Of a stretch of DNA of 64,000 nucleotides, positions 14,017 to 22,747 are shown piece after piece. The DNA comes from Volvox africanus. Its lineage: Eukaryota > Chlorophyta > Chlorophyceae > Chlamydomonadales > Volvocaceae. Below the pieces are notes generated by a model, which was not told the DNA's origin, did not search any database, and was given only the letters and a program-made list of their open reading frames with translations. Location of the stretch: assembly GCA_030268105.1 (NCBI GenBank), contig BSDZ01000003.1, positions 186,001 to 250,000 on the forward strand. The letters are read 5' to 3'. Position 1 is the stretch's first letter; each line of letters begins with the position of its first letter. The position numbers and the translations under genes were made by a program.

Positions 14017-15266
14017 AAGTTGCAATGCGCCCAGGCCTGCCTGGCCCTTATTGCATCATTCATTGTTATATGTGCATCGCGCACTCTCAACAACCTGCCA
14101 GCGGGAATCTAACCGGTGACTCTCGGCCAGCCCAAACCTGTTATTATTTGCAATTCTTTTAAGGCTGCCCGGCCCTTATTGCATCATTCATTGGTATATG
14201 TGCATTGCGCACTCTCAACAACCTGCCAGCGGGAATCTAACTGGCGACCCTCGGCTAGCCCAAACCTGTTAAAATTTGCAATGCGCCCAGGCCTGCCTGG
14301 CCCTTATTGCATCATTCATTGTTATATGTGCATCACGCACTCTCAACAACCTGCCAGCGGGAATCTAACCGGTGACTCTCGGCCAGCCCAAACCTGTTAT
14401 TATTTGCAATTCTTTTACGGCTGCCCGGCCCTTATTGCATCATTCATTGGTATATGTGCATTGCGCACTCTCAACAACCTGCCAGCGGGAATCTAACTGG
14501 CGACCCTCGGCTATCCCAAACCTGTTAAAATTTGCAATGCGCCCAGGCCTGCCTGGCCCTTATTGCATCATTCATTGTTATATGTGCATCGCGCACTCTC
14601 AACAACCTGCCAGCGGGCATCTAACCAGCGACTCTTTGCCAGCCCAAAACCTATTGAAATTTGCTATGCGCACAGGCCTGCCTGGACCTTATTGCATCAT
14701 TTATTGGTATATGTGCATCGCGCACTCTCAACATCCTGCCAGCGGGCATTTAACCAGCGACTCTTAGCCAGCCCAAACCTATTGAAAATTGCAATGCGCC
14801 CAGGCCTGCCTGGCCCTTATGGCATCATTCATTGGTATATGTGCATTGCGCACTCTCAACAACCTGCCAGAGGAAATCTAACCTGCGACCCTCGGCCAGC
14901 CCAAACCTATTGAAAATTGCAATGCGCCCAGGCCTGCCTGGCCCTTATTGCATCATTTATTCTTATATGTGCATGGCTCACTCTCAACAACCTGCCAGCG
15001 GAAATCTAACCGGTGACTCTCGGCCAGCCCAAACCTGTTTATATTTGCAATGCTTTCAAGGCTGCCCAGCCCTTATTGCATCCTTTATTCTTATATTTGC
15101 ATGGCTCACTCTCCGGAACCTGCCCTGATCATCAGCCAGCGGGCATCTAACCAGCGACTCTCGGCCAGCCCAAACCTATTGAAAGTTGCAATGCACCCAG
15201 GCCTGCCTGGCCCTTATTGCATCATTCATTGGTATATGTGCATCGCGCACTCTCAACAACCTGCCA

Positions 15267-15271
15267 GCGGG
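15267..15271. other. Target-site duplication GCGGG, left copy
   Basis: The five bases GCGGG precede the 5' LTR and recur just after the 3' LTR. Removing the element and one copy restores the normal monomer sequence ctgccagcgggcatctaacc. A 5-bp duplication is usual for Ty3/Gypsy integrases. Confidence 0.95.
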
Positions 15272-16095
15272 TGTTGTGCTACGGTTCATTTCCCGTCGAC
15301 GCGTAGGTCGACGCGATCCTATGAGTCGAAGTGCTTTTGTGATGAACGCATTACATATGAATGAATCTGCATGATATAAATGTATTCGCATACATTTATA
15401 TATGCATCTGGCATGTTGTCATTATCCATCGCGACATCGCACCATGGCAAATCCGCCTAGCATGCATGAATGACCTAATCATTGAAGTGCGCATTATGCT
15501 CGTGCTACGAAACGATAAGTAATATTATCTGATATAATATTACTTCATTAAAGCACACGTTGAGAGCGCCGCACTCGTCGCGATGCATGCCCTGCAACCG
15601 GATATCGTTATCCGGACCCTTGCATCATGCGAATGCCGGAAAGGCTTATACGTTGTTATGCGTAGACATCGCCTAGACGCAGTAGGGTTGTCACATCTAG
15701 GATCGGCCTCCTAATGTGAATCGTACGGCACTGCGATGCTGCGAGTATGACAGATGCGAGGACGGCTAAGCTAAAAAAGATATCCGATACCGGAGAACAC
15801 TCGTGTGTTCTAAATTACTATTTCTATACACTAATCTACTTAGCCCGAGCTAAGCCTTAACTTCGCTAATCACCGCCGCGTGATGATTGCTTGCTTCCGG
15901 CGCTGACGGCGATTTCGTCCATTGCATCATTCCGACCTGTAAGACCATAAGTTATATCTCTCTTCGTCTTGAAGTCTTCCGCTGTCTTTGTTTGCTCTCG
16001 CTTGCCTTGCTGTACTTGCAAGTGCTCGCGCATCGGTGTCGATAGTCTCCAGACGTGCAGATACTCATGAGCAAACGCGAACGAGAGGTACAACA
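15272..16095 (+). repeat. 5' long terminal repeat (824 bp)
   Basis: It begins TGTTGT and ends ACAACA, a perfect 6-bp terminal inverted repeat with the canonical TG...CA ends. It matches 21919-22742 over its whole length, with differences seen only at 15749 (G; A at 22396) and 15947 (A; G at 22594). It contains five perfect hairpins (see findings) and a TATAAA. No AATAAA was seen; ATTAAA is at about 15547. U3, R and U5 limits cannot be set by eye. Confidence 0.97.
15374..15401 (+). promoter_or_regulatory. TATAAA within a perfect 12-bp hairpin of the 5' LTR
   Basis: Arms at 15374-15385 and 15390-15401 are exact inverted complements around the loop TCGC. TATAAA lies at 15375-15380 in the left arm. 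This is the best TATA-like candidate for the element's promoter, but no transcription start can be seen, and the AT-rich arms could also act only as structure. The copy in the 3' LTR is at 22021-22048. Confidence 0.3.
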
Positions 16096-16098
16096 ATT

Positions 16099-16116
16099 TG
16101 GTATCGAGACAGGTTC
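16099..16116 (+). other. Primer binding site for minus-strand synthesis
   Basis: TGGTATCGAGACAGG starts three bases after the 5' LTR. TGG is the complement of the tRNA 3' CCA end, and TGGTATC is shared with the initiator-methionine primer sites common in Ty3/Gypsy elements (usually TGGTATCAGAGC). After that point the match to that consensus is imperfect, so the priming tRNA is not assigned. Confidence 0.7.
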
Positions 16117-16162
16117 GTTGCCTAACTGTCTCTCTTTGTCTAATCGGAAGTAGGTTCTTTCT

Positions 16163-16596
16163 ATGGCGAGTTCCAGCGACGAACCACGAGGACCGCTAGA
16201 TACTTTTGCCGAAGACTTAGGCCGCGCCGTTTTGGACGCCGCCGCTTCCGGTTTGTAATTGTTTAATTGCTTTTACTTAGATTGCTGCACTTGTTGTGTA
16301 AGTGTACGCTCTGAGTCGCAGGTTATCTCAGTGCACCGGCATTGCTTGCCGCGGCGACTGAGACCGGCGTTCGTCCGGACCAGTTGGCGACTCTCATTGC
16401 TCAAACTACGGAGATCAGGACTCAGCTGGGCAATTACTTGCTGAGTTTGCTGAATCTTCTCAAGAGTACTGTCGGTAGGCTCACCGAATCGCTTTGTACT
16501 CTTGCCTTTGCGATAGAAGTCGGCTTCTATTACGCAAAACTAGGGTATCGTTTCGTGCTCCATGTCCGCGGAACACGACGATACGCCGCACACTAG
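16163..16596 (+). CDS. Possible spliced upstream reading frame in the retroelement leader
   Basis: An ATG at 16163 opens a frame of 31 codons ending at a TAA near 16257. A GT at 16251 and a cgcAG ending at 16321 would define a 71-bp intron rich in T. Joining 16163-16250 to 16322-16596 leaves one open frame of about 120 residues. Its first part is acidic and alanine-rich; the second part has leucine-rich helical stretches (for example a run with LLSLLNLLKS). It ends at a TAG that overlaps the start of gag by 35 bases, in a different frame. It may be a Gag N-terminal exon, a leader peptide or chance. The donor is not a strong consensus, while a perfect GTAAGT at 16298 is unused in this model. 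I recognise no domain. Confidence 0.3.
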
Positions 16597-17797
16597 CCTA
16601 GCTAGCCAACCCGATTTCGTTGTAGCTGCTAGAGCGCCGGATAGAGGTCTTGAGACTGTTGGCGCGCGAGCCACTCAAGAGCCCCTTTTCCTTCAGACCC
16701 CTGCTCACTTAATTGTGCCGCATTCAGCAGTGAACACGAATATGGACAACACTGCTGGACCAAGGGTTCTGCCATTACCTCAAGCTCGAGGGCATGATGA
16801 CATCCCTGAGGTGATGAGATTGTCGATTCCCGTTCCTAGGCTCAATATTTCGCTGACCGACAAGACACCAGGGCATAGCATAGCCGATGCAACTCGTGCG
16901 TACGTGCGTGACGCTAAAAAGTACCTCCAAGCTGTTCATGGTGGCGACAATGACGGTATCAGGTGTCTCTTCGTTGGTAACACCCTCGAGGGCGCAGCGA
17001 AGGACTGGTATCGCAATTGGACCAACGCCCGGGGCAGCTATACTTTTGACGAGATAGTCGCCGCTTTGCTCGCACGATTCGCTACTGAGGTTCAAGCACG
17101 CGATGTGGAAGCTCGTAACGTTTTGGCAGCGGGTAGCTACCACATGCGTCGGGATGAAAATGTACCTGCGTACCAGTCACGCTTCGAAGCACTTGTGACT
17201 CCCATTGCTGACCTCACCGAATCTGAGCGTGTCTTTTGGTTTAGGCGAGGCCTAACGAAACTTTTGGCTAAATGGTGCGCCACTGACTTGGTTGGAGCGC
17301 AGATCAAGTCGTATGACGCGTTGGTCGCTTTTGCTAAGGGCGCGGAGATACGACTTCTTGCCGGCGAGGAAGAAGTCAAGTCTGCCCCTCGTGCAAATGC
17401 CGTGCAAGTGCAGGATCCGCTTGGGGAAGCTGTGGCTCTCGATCAGGACCTCGGCGCGACCCGCCCCACGCCTACTGCCGCGACGCGACGCAGCAACGGG
17501 CAACGCAAGGCGCGCGGGGGCGCTAGCTCGGGTGTCCGTGGTACAGGAGGGGCAGGTCCGAGCTCGGACCCAGCTAGGAACAGGAAGCGTGGTGGTGCGC
17601 CGTCGTCGGCAGCCGCACAGCGTTCCGACCCCAACGCGAAGCGTACTCGTACGGACGACACATTTATGCCAAAATGGAATTGCAATCGTTCCGAATTCGA
17701 GCGTCGAAAATTGGCCAACGTTTGTCTACGGTGTGCGGAGAGCCATTCTACGAAGGATTGCCCTCTAATGCCGCCGTTTGTACCTCAGCCGAAATAG
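16562..17797 (+). CDS. gag: Gag polyprotein (capsid and nucleocapsid)
   Basis: This is a 411-residue structural protein that would form the virus-like particle and package the element RNA. Residues about 140-240 fit the retrotransposon Gag family: an LEGAAKDWYRNW-like stretch with W149 and W153, then a helical region ending near FWFRRGL. Residues about 300-370 are rich in Arg, Lys, Gly and Ser, as in RNA-binding tails. A single zinc knuckle follows: C388, C391, H395, C400. Its spacing is CX2C-X3-H-X4-C, one residue shorter than the usual CX2C-X4-H-X4-C. The ATG at 16562 is the first in frame after a TAG at 16541-16543; an upstream exon could extend it. The frame ends at UAG 17795-17797 and stays open beyond it into pol. 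Confidence 0.93.
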   Translation: MSAEHDDTPHTSLASQPDFVVAARAPDRGLETVGARATQEPLFLQTPAHLIVPHSAVNTNMDNTAGPRVLPLPQARGHDDIPEVMRLSIPVPRLNISLTDKTPGHSIADATRAYVRDAKKYLQAVHGGDNDGIRCLFVGNTLEGAAKDWYRNWTNARGSYTFDEIVAALLARFATEVQARDVEARNVLAAGSYHMRRDENVPAYQSRFEALVTPIADLTESERVFWFRRGLTKLLAKWCATDLVGAQIKSYDALVAFAKGAEIRLLAGEEEVKSAPRANAVQVQDPLGEAVALDQDLGATRPTPTAATRRSNGQRKARGGASSGVRGTGGAGPSSDPARNRKRGGAPSSAAAQRSDPNAKRTRTDDTFMPKWNCNRSEFERRKLANVCLRCAESHSTKDCPLMPPFVPQPK

Positions 17798-17837
17798 GGG
17801 CTTGCCCGGGTTCCTGCGGAGGGGGCTCTACCTGGGT
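17795..17837 (+). promoter_or_regulatory. In-frame UAG between gag and pol with downstream stem (candidate readthrough site)
   Basis: The gag stop UAG is followed by GGG CUU, and the same frame then runs open to 21859. Seven bases after the UAG, cccgggt (17805-17811) can pair with acctggg (17830-17836) around an 18-base loop, with one G-U pair and a possible extra G-U at the base. Gammaretroviruses read through a gag UAG followed by G and a nearby RNA structure. I see the layout, not proof of function. A single-base nonsense mutation in a fused gag-pol frame is the alternative. Confidence 0.5.
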
Positions 17838-18400
17838 TTTCTGAACTAACGCGTGGTCGGTGGTCATCCTTACGGCCAGCCGTTAAGGCATTGTTGCCTT
17901 GTGTACTTGGACACATCGAGCGAGTCATTGCGCGACGCATCACGCTTGACGGACGCACGGGACTTCTCTGCTTCGATCCGTTGTGTAATGTGTTTACACC
18001 TCGCCGTCCCCTGTCGTCTATTGATCTGTCCAACCACGTGGTTTTGTTCATCCCCTCGTCTCTGCGTGAGATGTCGGAACAGTTGGCCATGTACAGGAGG
18101 TGTAGGCGTCAATATCCAGACACTGCTGCATGTGTTTTACTCCCCGCTTTCTGTCGGCGCAAGGCAGAGGCATCGTTAAGGGGTATGCGGCATGTCCACC
18201 GGTTCGAGCCGGGCACCGTTTTGTTTAATGGTGTGGATCGGGAGGGTACGTTGGCTCCGTGGCCACACCTATCCTACTCGGTTGACGTTTGGTACGAAGC
18301 TCCTGATGGGGGTGCCGTTGGTTACGGACCCGCCTTAAGTGCACTGACGTTGTCTGCTGGGCAGTCGCTCGTAGATAACCGTGTCCCTGTGGTTCAGATC
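17798..18400 (+). other. Extra pol region before the protease, possible degenerate Dam-like methyltransferase domain
   Basis: About 200 residues separate the UAG from the protease, more than is usual. Landmarks are FDPLCN (17972-17989), VVLFIPSSL (about 18038-18064), a basic YRRCRRQYP stretch, CVLLPAF (18131-18151), GTVLFNGV (from 18212) and VDVWYEAP (from 18281). The order of a DPL segment, a hydrophobic strand ending in a Pro turn, a helix, a VLLP strand, a GT.LF segment and a VDVWY strand recalls Dam-like N6-adenine methyltransferase domains, known in DIRS retrotransposons. Their catalytic NPPF/DPPY motif would fall at IPSS here, so activity is unlikely. This comparison is from memory of fold patterns, not a search. 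It may instead be a nucleocapsid extension or a lineage-specific domain. Confidence 0.4.
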
Positions 18401-21400
18401 GGTTTGAATGGCCGTACTCTGAAGGCACTTGTTGACACCGGTGCCAGCGACGACTTCATCTCTGTCGCAGAGGTGAATGCGCTGGGGTTGTCCCCAGAGT
18501 CGTCTGATTGTCCACAGGTTACCCTTGCTGACGGGGGTAAGCATCCCATCGTGGGCAGGATTACCCTTAGCCTATCGTTAGGCCCTTTGCGTGTTGTGAC
18601 CCGGCCGTACGTGCTGCAGGGCTTAGCAGAGACTGCACCGTACATAATGGGGTCGTCGACATTACGACAGTACCGCGCGCGCATCGACATGGAGACCGCA
18701 ACCCTGCATATGTGCAAGGGTACTCTGTCGATTAAGGTACCTTTCCTGTCGTTCGAACATGTCACACCAAAGGAGGGCGAAACTGAGGCGGTGCCTATGG
18801 TTAATTTCGCTGTGACCGCAATGGCCGCGCGAATCGAACCAGAGCTAGTCGGGCGTAAGGAGGCCGTCCGTTTGTTACGGAAGGGTGCCCACGGACTGCT
18901 TTTAAGGCCGCGGGTGAGCTGTTGTGTCACCACCGCGCAGATTTCTGCGGATCCTGAGGTTGAGGCCCTACTGTCGCAGTATGAGGACGTCTTTAAAGAT
19001 ATCCCTGGCCTACCACCTATGCGTCCTGTTGATCACACAATCCCTCTCATGCCTGGAGCGCAGCCTACGGCCCGGCCAATGTACAGGTTGAGTCCATTGG
19101 AACTGGACGAGGTAAAGCGCCAGGTGACGGATTTACTCGCGAAGGGTATGATACGCCCCAGCACATCCCCGTATTCTGCACCGATTTTGTTTGTCGGTAA
19201 GAAGGATGGGACCTTGCTCATGTGCATTGATTACCGGGGGTTAAATGCGAATACGGTGAAAAATCGCTACCCTTTGCCACGCGTTGACGACCTGTTGGAT
19301 AAGCTGAAGGGCTCGGCTTATTTTTCCTCAATTGACTTACAACAGGGCTACAATCAGATTCGCATCGCTGCCTCTGATATCCCGAAAACCGCTTTTCGGA
19401 CGCCCTTCGGTCACTTTGAGTATACGGTCCTATCGTTTGGTTTGACTAATGCCCCTGCGACGTTTCAGGCGGTTATGGACCGAATGTTTAGGCCGTTTAT
19501 CGACAGGTTCCTTGTTTGCTACCTGGATGACATCTTGGTATATTCTAAGACGCGCGAGGAGCACTTGGAGCATCTGCGGCTCGTGCTCGACGTTATGAGG
19601 CGGGAGCAATTGTTTGCTAAACGCGCCAAATGCTTTTGGGCGCAGCCTCAGGTGGAATATTTGGGCCACATTGTGTCGGCCACCGGTGTGAAGATGGACC
19701 CGCGGAAGGTCACCGTGGTTCGCGATTGGCCCGCGCCTCAGAACCTCACGGAACTGCGTAAGTTCCTTGGCTTGACCAATTATTTCCGAAAGTTCATTGA
19801 CAAATATTCCATCATTGCGGCCCCGCTTACTAACTTAACTCGCAAAGGCGTTTTCGTTTCGCTCGAGTCGTGGACGTCGCAATGCCAGCGGGCATTCGAA
19901 GAGCTCAAACGAATCGTTGCCGAAGATGTCACCCTTGCATTCCCTGATTACTCGTTGCCATTTCGTGTTGAGGTAGTGTCTGATGCCTCAATATTTGGAA
20001 GCGGCGCTGTATTGTTACAGGAAGGGCGACCGATCGCCTTCACGAGTAAGAAGTTTTCTGGTGCGGAGATTCGCTACACCACCGGGGAACAGGAGCTTCT
20101 GGCCGTGCTGCATGCTTTAAAGGAATGGCGCTGTTACCTCGAGGGACGCCCGTTTACTTTAAAGACTGACCACAAGCCCCTAACGTTTTTGCAAAGCGTT
20201 CCGACGTTGAACCGCCGTCAAGCTAGGTGGATGGAATATCTAGCTAGGTTCAACTGCACCTGGGAGTATATTTCTGGTAAATTGAATATTGCCGATGCTC
20301 TCAGTCGACATCCGTCGCTACACGCTGCAATTTTGGCAGCGCCCGTCGTGCGGCCGCGTAGCGAGGAGGTTCCGATCGCGACGGACCTCGCGGAGCGGTT
20401 GAAGGTTGCCTACAACGCAGACGCCTGGTTCGCGGACCCGGCTAATGTAGAAAACCTTCGCAAGCAGAATGGCCTTTGGCTACGGACGGAGGGTGCAGCT
20501 ACGCAAATCGTCGTTCCGAAGGACGACGCGCTACGCTACGACATCCTTGCGCGGTTCCACGAGGACCCGTTAGCAGGACACCCTGGTAGCAAGCGATTGA
20601 TCGACTTGGTGCAACGTTCCTTTTGGTGGCCTCGTTTGGCTAAGGATGCAGTGAACTTCGTCCAGACATGCAGTCTGTGCCAGCGCAATAAGGCTTTGTC
20701 CGGTAAGGGCCATGGGTTGTTGCAACCGTTGCCTGTCCCGGATGCGCCTTGGGAAAGTGTTTCCATGGACTTCGTAGTCGCGCTGCCCAAAACTGAGGGG
20801 GGATACGATGCGGTGTTCGTAATGGTCGATCGTCTGACTAAGATGGTTCACCTAGCACCATGCACATCATCCTGCACGGCTGAGCAAACCGCACGTTTGT
20901 TTTTCGATAATGTGGTTCGGTTACACGGGATTCCCAAAAATGTGATCTCGGACCGCGGTGGACAGTTCACGTCTAAGTTTTGGGAAGCGCTCTGCAAACT
21001 AGTTGGCATGCGCGTCAACCTGAGCACGGCGTATCACCCGCAGACTGATGGTCAAACCGAACGCACAAACCGCACGTTGGGTGATATGTTGCGCAATTAT
21101 GCTGGTCGCACACCACTTGTTTGGGATACATATTTGACTGCGGCAGAATTCGCGCTTAACAACGCTGTTAACCGCTCTACAGGCAAAAGTCCGTTCTTTC
21201 TTAACTACGGGTTTCATCCCGCGCTACCCGTGTGGCGTGAGTTGGAAGTGAACGTGCCTGCTGCTAAACTTTTTGCCAAGTCTTTTATGTCCCGAATCAC
21301 AGACGCGAAGTCGTGTTTGGACGCGGCGCAGCAACGAACGACGGAATACTATAACAAATCCAAGCAGGATGTGACGTTTTCGGAAGGGCAACTCGTGTTG

Positions 21401-21859
21401 CTAAGCACCAAGAACTTGCGTTCCTTGGCCGACGGATCCCGAAAACTCTTACCCCGCTGGATTGGTCCGTATCCTGTCGTGCGCATGGTTGGGAATGTGG
21501 CTGTGGAGCTTGCATTGCCCACTGATATGACCATTCACCCCACGTTTCACGTATCACTTGTTCGTCCGTATCGTAGTACGGAACCCGTCTCTGAGCCTGC
21601 TAACGCCCCCGCAGCGATCGAACCAGTTCCCGAGACCTGGATCGCTGGTAAACAGAAGTTTTACGATGTGGAGCGGGTGTTAGATTATCGCGCGCGTCGT
21701 GTGGGCCGACACCGACGTAAGCGAACAGTACACGAGTACTTGGTTAAGTGGACAGGGTATACCGACGAGCACAACTCATGGGAACCGGCACGCAACTTCT
21801 CACAGGACATGAAACCCCTGCTCGAAGAAGCCCGCAAACGTGCCACGCAAGCCCAATGA
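17798..21859 (+). CDS. pol: Pol polyprotein: pre-protease domain, protease, RT, RNase H, integrase, chromodomain
   Basis: The open frame after the gag UAG has 1,353 codons; residue numbers here count from 17798. It has no ATG until about 18071, so expression as Gag-Pol is expected. Order: an extra N-terminal region (1 to about 205, separate entry); aspartic protease with DTGAS (D213); RT about 410-620 with YLDD (575-578); RNase H with D729 and a late ADALSRH; integrase zinc site H921, H928, C958, C961; DD35E core D991, D1052, E1088 (60 and 35 residues apart); GPY motif from G1223; chromodomain about 1287-1345 with YDVERVLDY and EYLVKWTGY followed by NSWEP. All main catalytic residues are present. 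One oddity is LL in place of the usual WR just before MCIDYR in the RT fingers. It ends with TGA, 44 bases before the polypurine tract. Confidence 0.93.
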   Translation, partial: GLARVPAEGALPGFSELTRGRWSSLRPAVKALLPCVLGHIERVIARRITLDGRTGLLCFDPLCNVFTPRRPLSSIDLSNHVVLFIPSSLREMSEQLAMYRRCRRQYPDTAACVLLPAFCRRKAEASLRGMRHVHRFEPGTVLFNGVDREGTLAPWPHLSYSVDVWYEAPDGGAVGYGPALSALTLSAGQSLVDNRVPVVQIGLNGRTLKALVDTGASDDFISVAEVNALGLSPESSDCPQVTLADGGKHPIVGRITLSLSLGPLRVVTRPYVLQGLAETAPYIMGSSTLRQYRARIDMETATLHMCKGTLSIKVPFLSFEHVTPKEGETEAVPMVNFAVTAMAARIEPELVGRKEAVRLLRKGAHGLLLRPRVSCCVTTAQISADPEVEALLSQYEDVFKDIPGLPPMRPVDHTIPLMPGAQPTARPMYRLSPLELDEVKRQVTDLLAKGMIRPSTSPYSAPILFVGKKDGTLLMCIDYRGLNANTVKNRYPLPRVDDLLDKLKGSAYFSSIDLQQGYNQIRIAASDIPKTAFRTPFGHFEYTVLSFGLTNAPATFQAVMDRMFRPFIDRFLVCYLDDILVYSKTREEHLEHLRLVLDVMRREQLFAKRAKCFWAQPQVEYLGHIVSATGVKMDPRKVTVVRDWPAPQNLTELRKFLGLTNYFRKFIDKYSIIAAPLTNLTRKGVFVSLESWTSQCQRAFEELKRIVAEDVTLAFPDYSLPFRVEVVSDASIFGSGAVLLQEGRPIAFTSKKFSGAEIRYTTGEQELLAVLHALKEWRCYLEGRPFTLKTDHKPLTFLQSVPTLNRRQARWMEYLARFNCTWEYISGKLNIADALSRHPSLHAAILAAPVVRPRSEEVPIATDLAERLKVAYNADAWFADPANVENLRKQNGLWLRTEGAATQIVVPKDDALRYDILARFHEDPLAGHPGSKRLIDLVQRSFWWPRLAKDAVNFVQTCSLCQRNKALSGKGHGLLQPLPVPDAPWESVSMDFVVALPKTEGGYDAVFVMVDRLTKMVHLAPCTSSCTAEQTARLFFDNVVRLHGIPKNVISDRGGQFTSKFWEALCKLVGMRVNLSTAYHPQTDGQTERTNRTLGDMLRNYAGRTPLVWDTYLTAAEFALNNAVNRSTGKSPFFLNYGFHPALPVWRELEVNVPAAKLFAKSFMSRITDAKSCLDAAQQRTTEYYNKSKQDVTFSEGQLVLLSTKNLRSLADGSRKLLPRWIGPYPVVRMVGNVAVELALPTDMTIHPTFHVSLVRPYRSTEPVSEPANAPAAIEPVPETWIAGKQKFYDVERVLDYRARRVGRHRRKRTVHEYLVKWTGYTDEHNSWEPARNFSQDMKPLLEEARKRATQAQ

Positions 21860-21903
21860 CCCCTGCAGTCGATGCTGTATGATGCAGCGAGGACGCTGCA
21901 TAC

Positions 21904-21918
21904 GGGAGGGGGGATAAT
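21904..21918 (+). other. Polypurine tract, primer for plus-strand synthesis
   Basis: GGGAGGGGGGA at 21904-21914, then TAAT, lies directly before the TG of the 3' LTR. A purine run at this place is required for plus-strand priming in LTR retroelements. Confidence 0.9.
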
Positions 21919-22742
21919 TGTTGTGCTACGGTTCATTTCCCGTCGACGCGTAGGTCGACGCGATCCTATGAGTCGAAGTGCTTTTGTGATGAACGCATTA
22001 CATATGAATGAATCTGCATGATATAAATGTATTCGCATACATTTATATATGCATCTGGCATGTTGTCATTATCCATCGCGACATCGCACCATGGCAAATC
22101 CGCCTAGCATGCATGAATGACCTAATCATTGAAGTGCGCATTATGCTCGTGCTACGAAACGATAAGTAATATTATCTGATATAATATTACTTCATTAAAG
22201 CACACGTTGAGAGCGCCGCACTCGTCGCGATGCATGCCCTGCAACCGGATATCGTTATCCGGACCCTTGCATCATGCGAATGCCGGAAAGGCTTATACGT
22301 TGTTATGCGTAGACATCGCCTAGACGCAGTAGGGTTGTCACATCTAGGATCGGCCTCCTAATGTGAATCGTACGGCACTGCGATGCTGCGAGTATAACAG
22401 ATGCGAGGACGGCTAAGCTAAAAAAGATATCCGATACCGGAGAACACTCGTGTGTTCTAAATTACTATTTCTATACACTAATCTACTTAGCCCGAGCTAA
22501 GCCTTAACTTCGCTAATCACCGCCGCGTGATGATTGCTTGCTTCCGGCGCTGACGGCGATTTCGTCCATTGCATCATTCCGACCTGTAAGACCGTAAGTT
22601 ATATCTCTCTTCGTCTTGAAGTCTTCCGCTGTCTTTGTTTGCTCTCGCTTGCCTTGCTGTACTTGCAAGTGCTCGCGCATCGGTGTCGATAGTCTCCAGA
22701 CGTGCAGATACTCATGAGCAAACGCGAACGAGAGGTACAACA
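21919..22742 (+). repeat. 3' long terminal repeat (824 bp)
   Basis: Same length, ends and hairpins as the 5' LTR, shifted by 6,647 bp. It is followed directly by the GCGGG duplication and satellite. Two substitutions in 824 bp separate it from the 5' LTR by eye comparison. Confidence 0.97.
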
Positions 22743-22747
22743 GCGGG
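22743..22747. other. Target-site duplication GCGGG, right copy
   Basis: GCGGG directly follows the terminal ACAACA of the 3' LTR and continues into satellite (gcgggcatctaacc). Confidence 0.95.

Larger units (their letters stand above)
1..15271 (+). repeat. 128-bp tandem satellite array, left block
   Basis: Uninterrupted head-to-tail satellite. The segment aatgcgccc recurs at 232 and 360, giving a 128-bp monomer. A long form of about 141 bp has a 13-bp insertion, ctgatcatcagcc or the related ctgttcatgagca, after the motif acctgcc or ccttcc. Each monomer holds the dyad CCAGGC-CT-GCCTGG, or the variant aaggctgcccggccc, then gcatcattcattggtatatgtgcat-like sequence, an actctcaacaacctgcc segment, and gccagcccaaacc. 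All monomers point the same way. Short open frames occur throughout, but 128 is not a multiple of 3, so the frame rotates at each monomer; no coding is inferred. The register continues cleanly across the retrotransposon into the right block. Confidence 0.97.
15272..22742 (+). mobile_element. Ty3/Gypsy LTR retrotransposon with chromodomain (chromovirus-like)
   Basis: This is a complete 7,471-bp element. It runs from 5' LTR through primer site, gag, pol and polypurine tract to 3' LTR. The order protease, RT, RNase H, integrase places it in Ty3/Gypsy; the GPY/F motif and C-terminal chromodomain place it with the chromoviruses. It interrupts the satellite exactly, with GCGGG duplicated on both sides. 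No env-like frame lies between the pol stop and the polypurine tract. Chromodomains of related elements bind modified histone H3 tails and steer insertion to heterochromatin, which would fit this site. The LTRs differ at only two positions that I could see, so the insertion looks young. The one apparent block to a Gag-Pol product is the in-frame UAG at 17795-17797. Confidence 0.97.

Noticed and set aside
1..15271. Many open frames of 60-260 codons in the satellite, with recurring peptides such as RPGLPGPYCIIHWYMC
   Set aside because: They arise from a 128-bp repeat with few stops; the frame changes at each monomer, the same DNA yields the peptides in several frames, and variants carry stops and 1-bp indels without constraint.
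1..15271. CRISPR-like array
   Set aside because: Repeats are directly contiguous, 128 bp long and without unique spacers.
15866..16096. Antisense 76-codon frame in the LTR
   Set aside because: Opposite to the element, partly over the primer-site edge, no recognisable domain; the 3' LTR copy simply runs on into satellite.
17292..17768. 158-codon frame overlapping gag in another frame
   Set aside because: Shadow of the Arg/Gly/Ala-rich gag region; no domain and low-complexity content.
17797..17898. Pol starting at TTG 17891
   Set aside because: The frame is already open from the codon after the gag UAG, and a TTG start is unlikely in a eukaryotic retroelement.
21860..21903. env-like third frame
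   Set aside because: Only 44 bases separate the pol stop from the polypurine tract.
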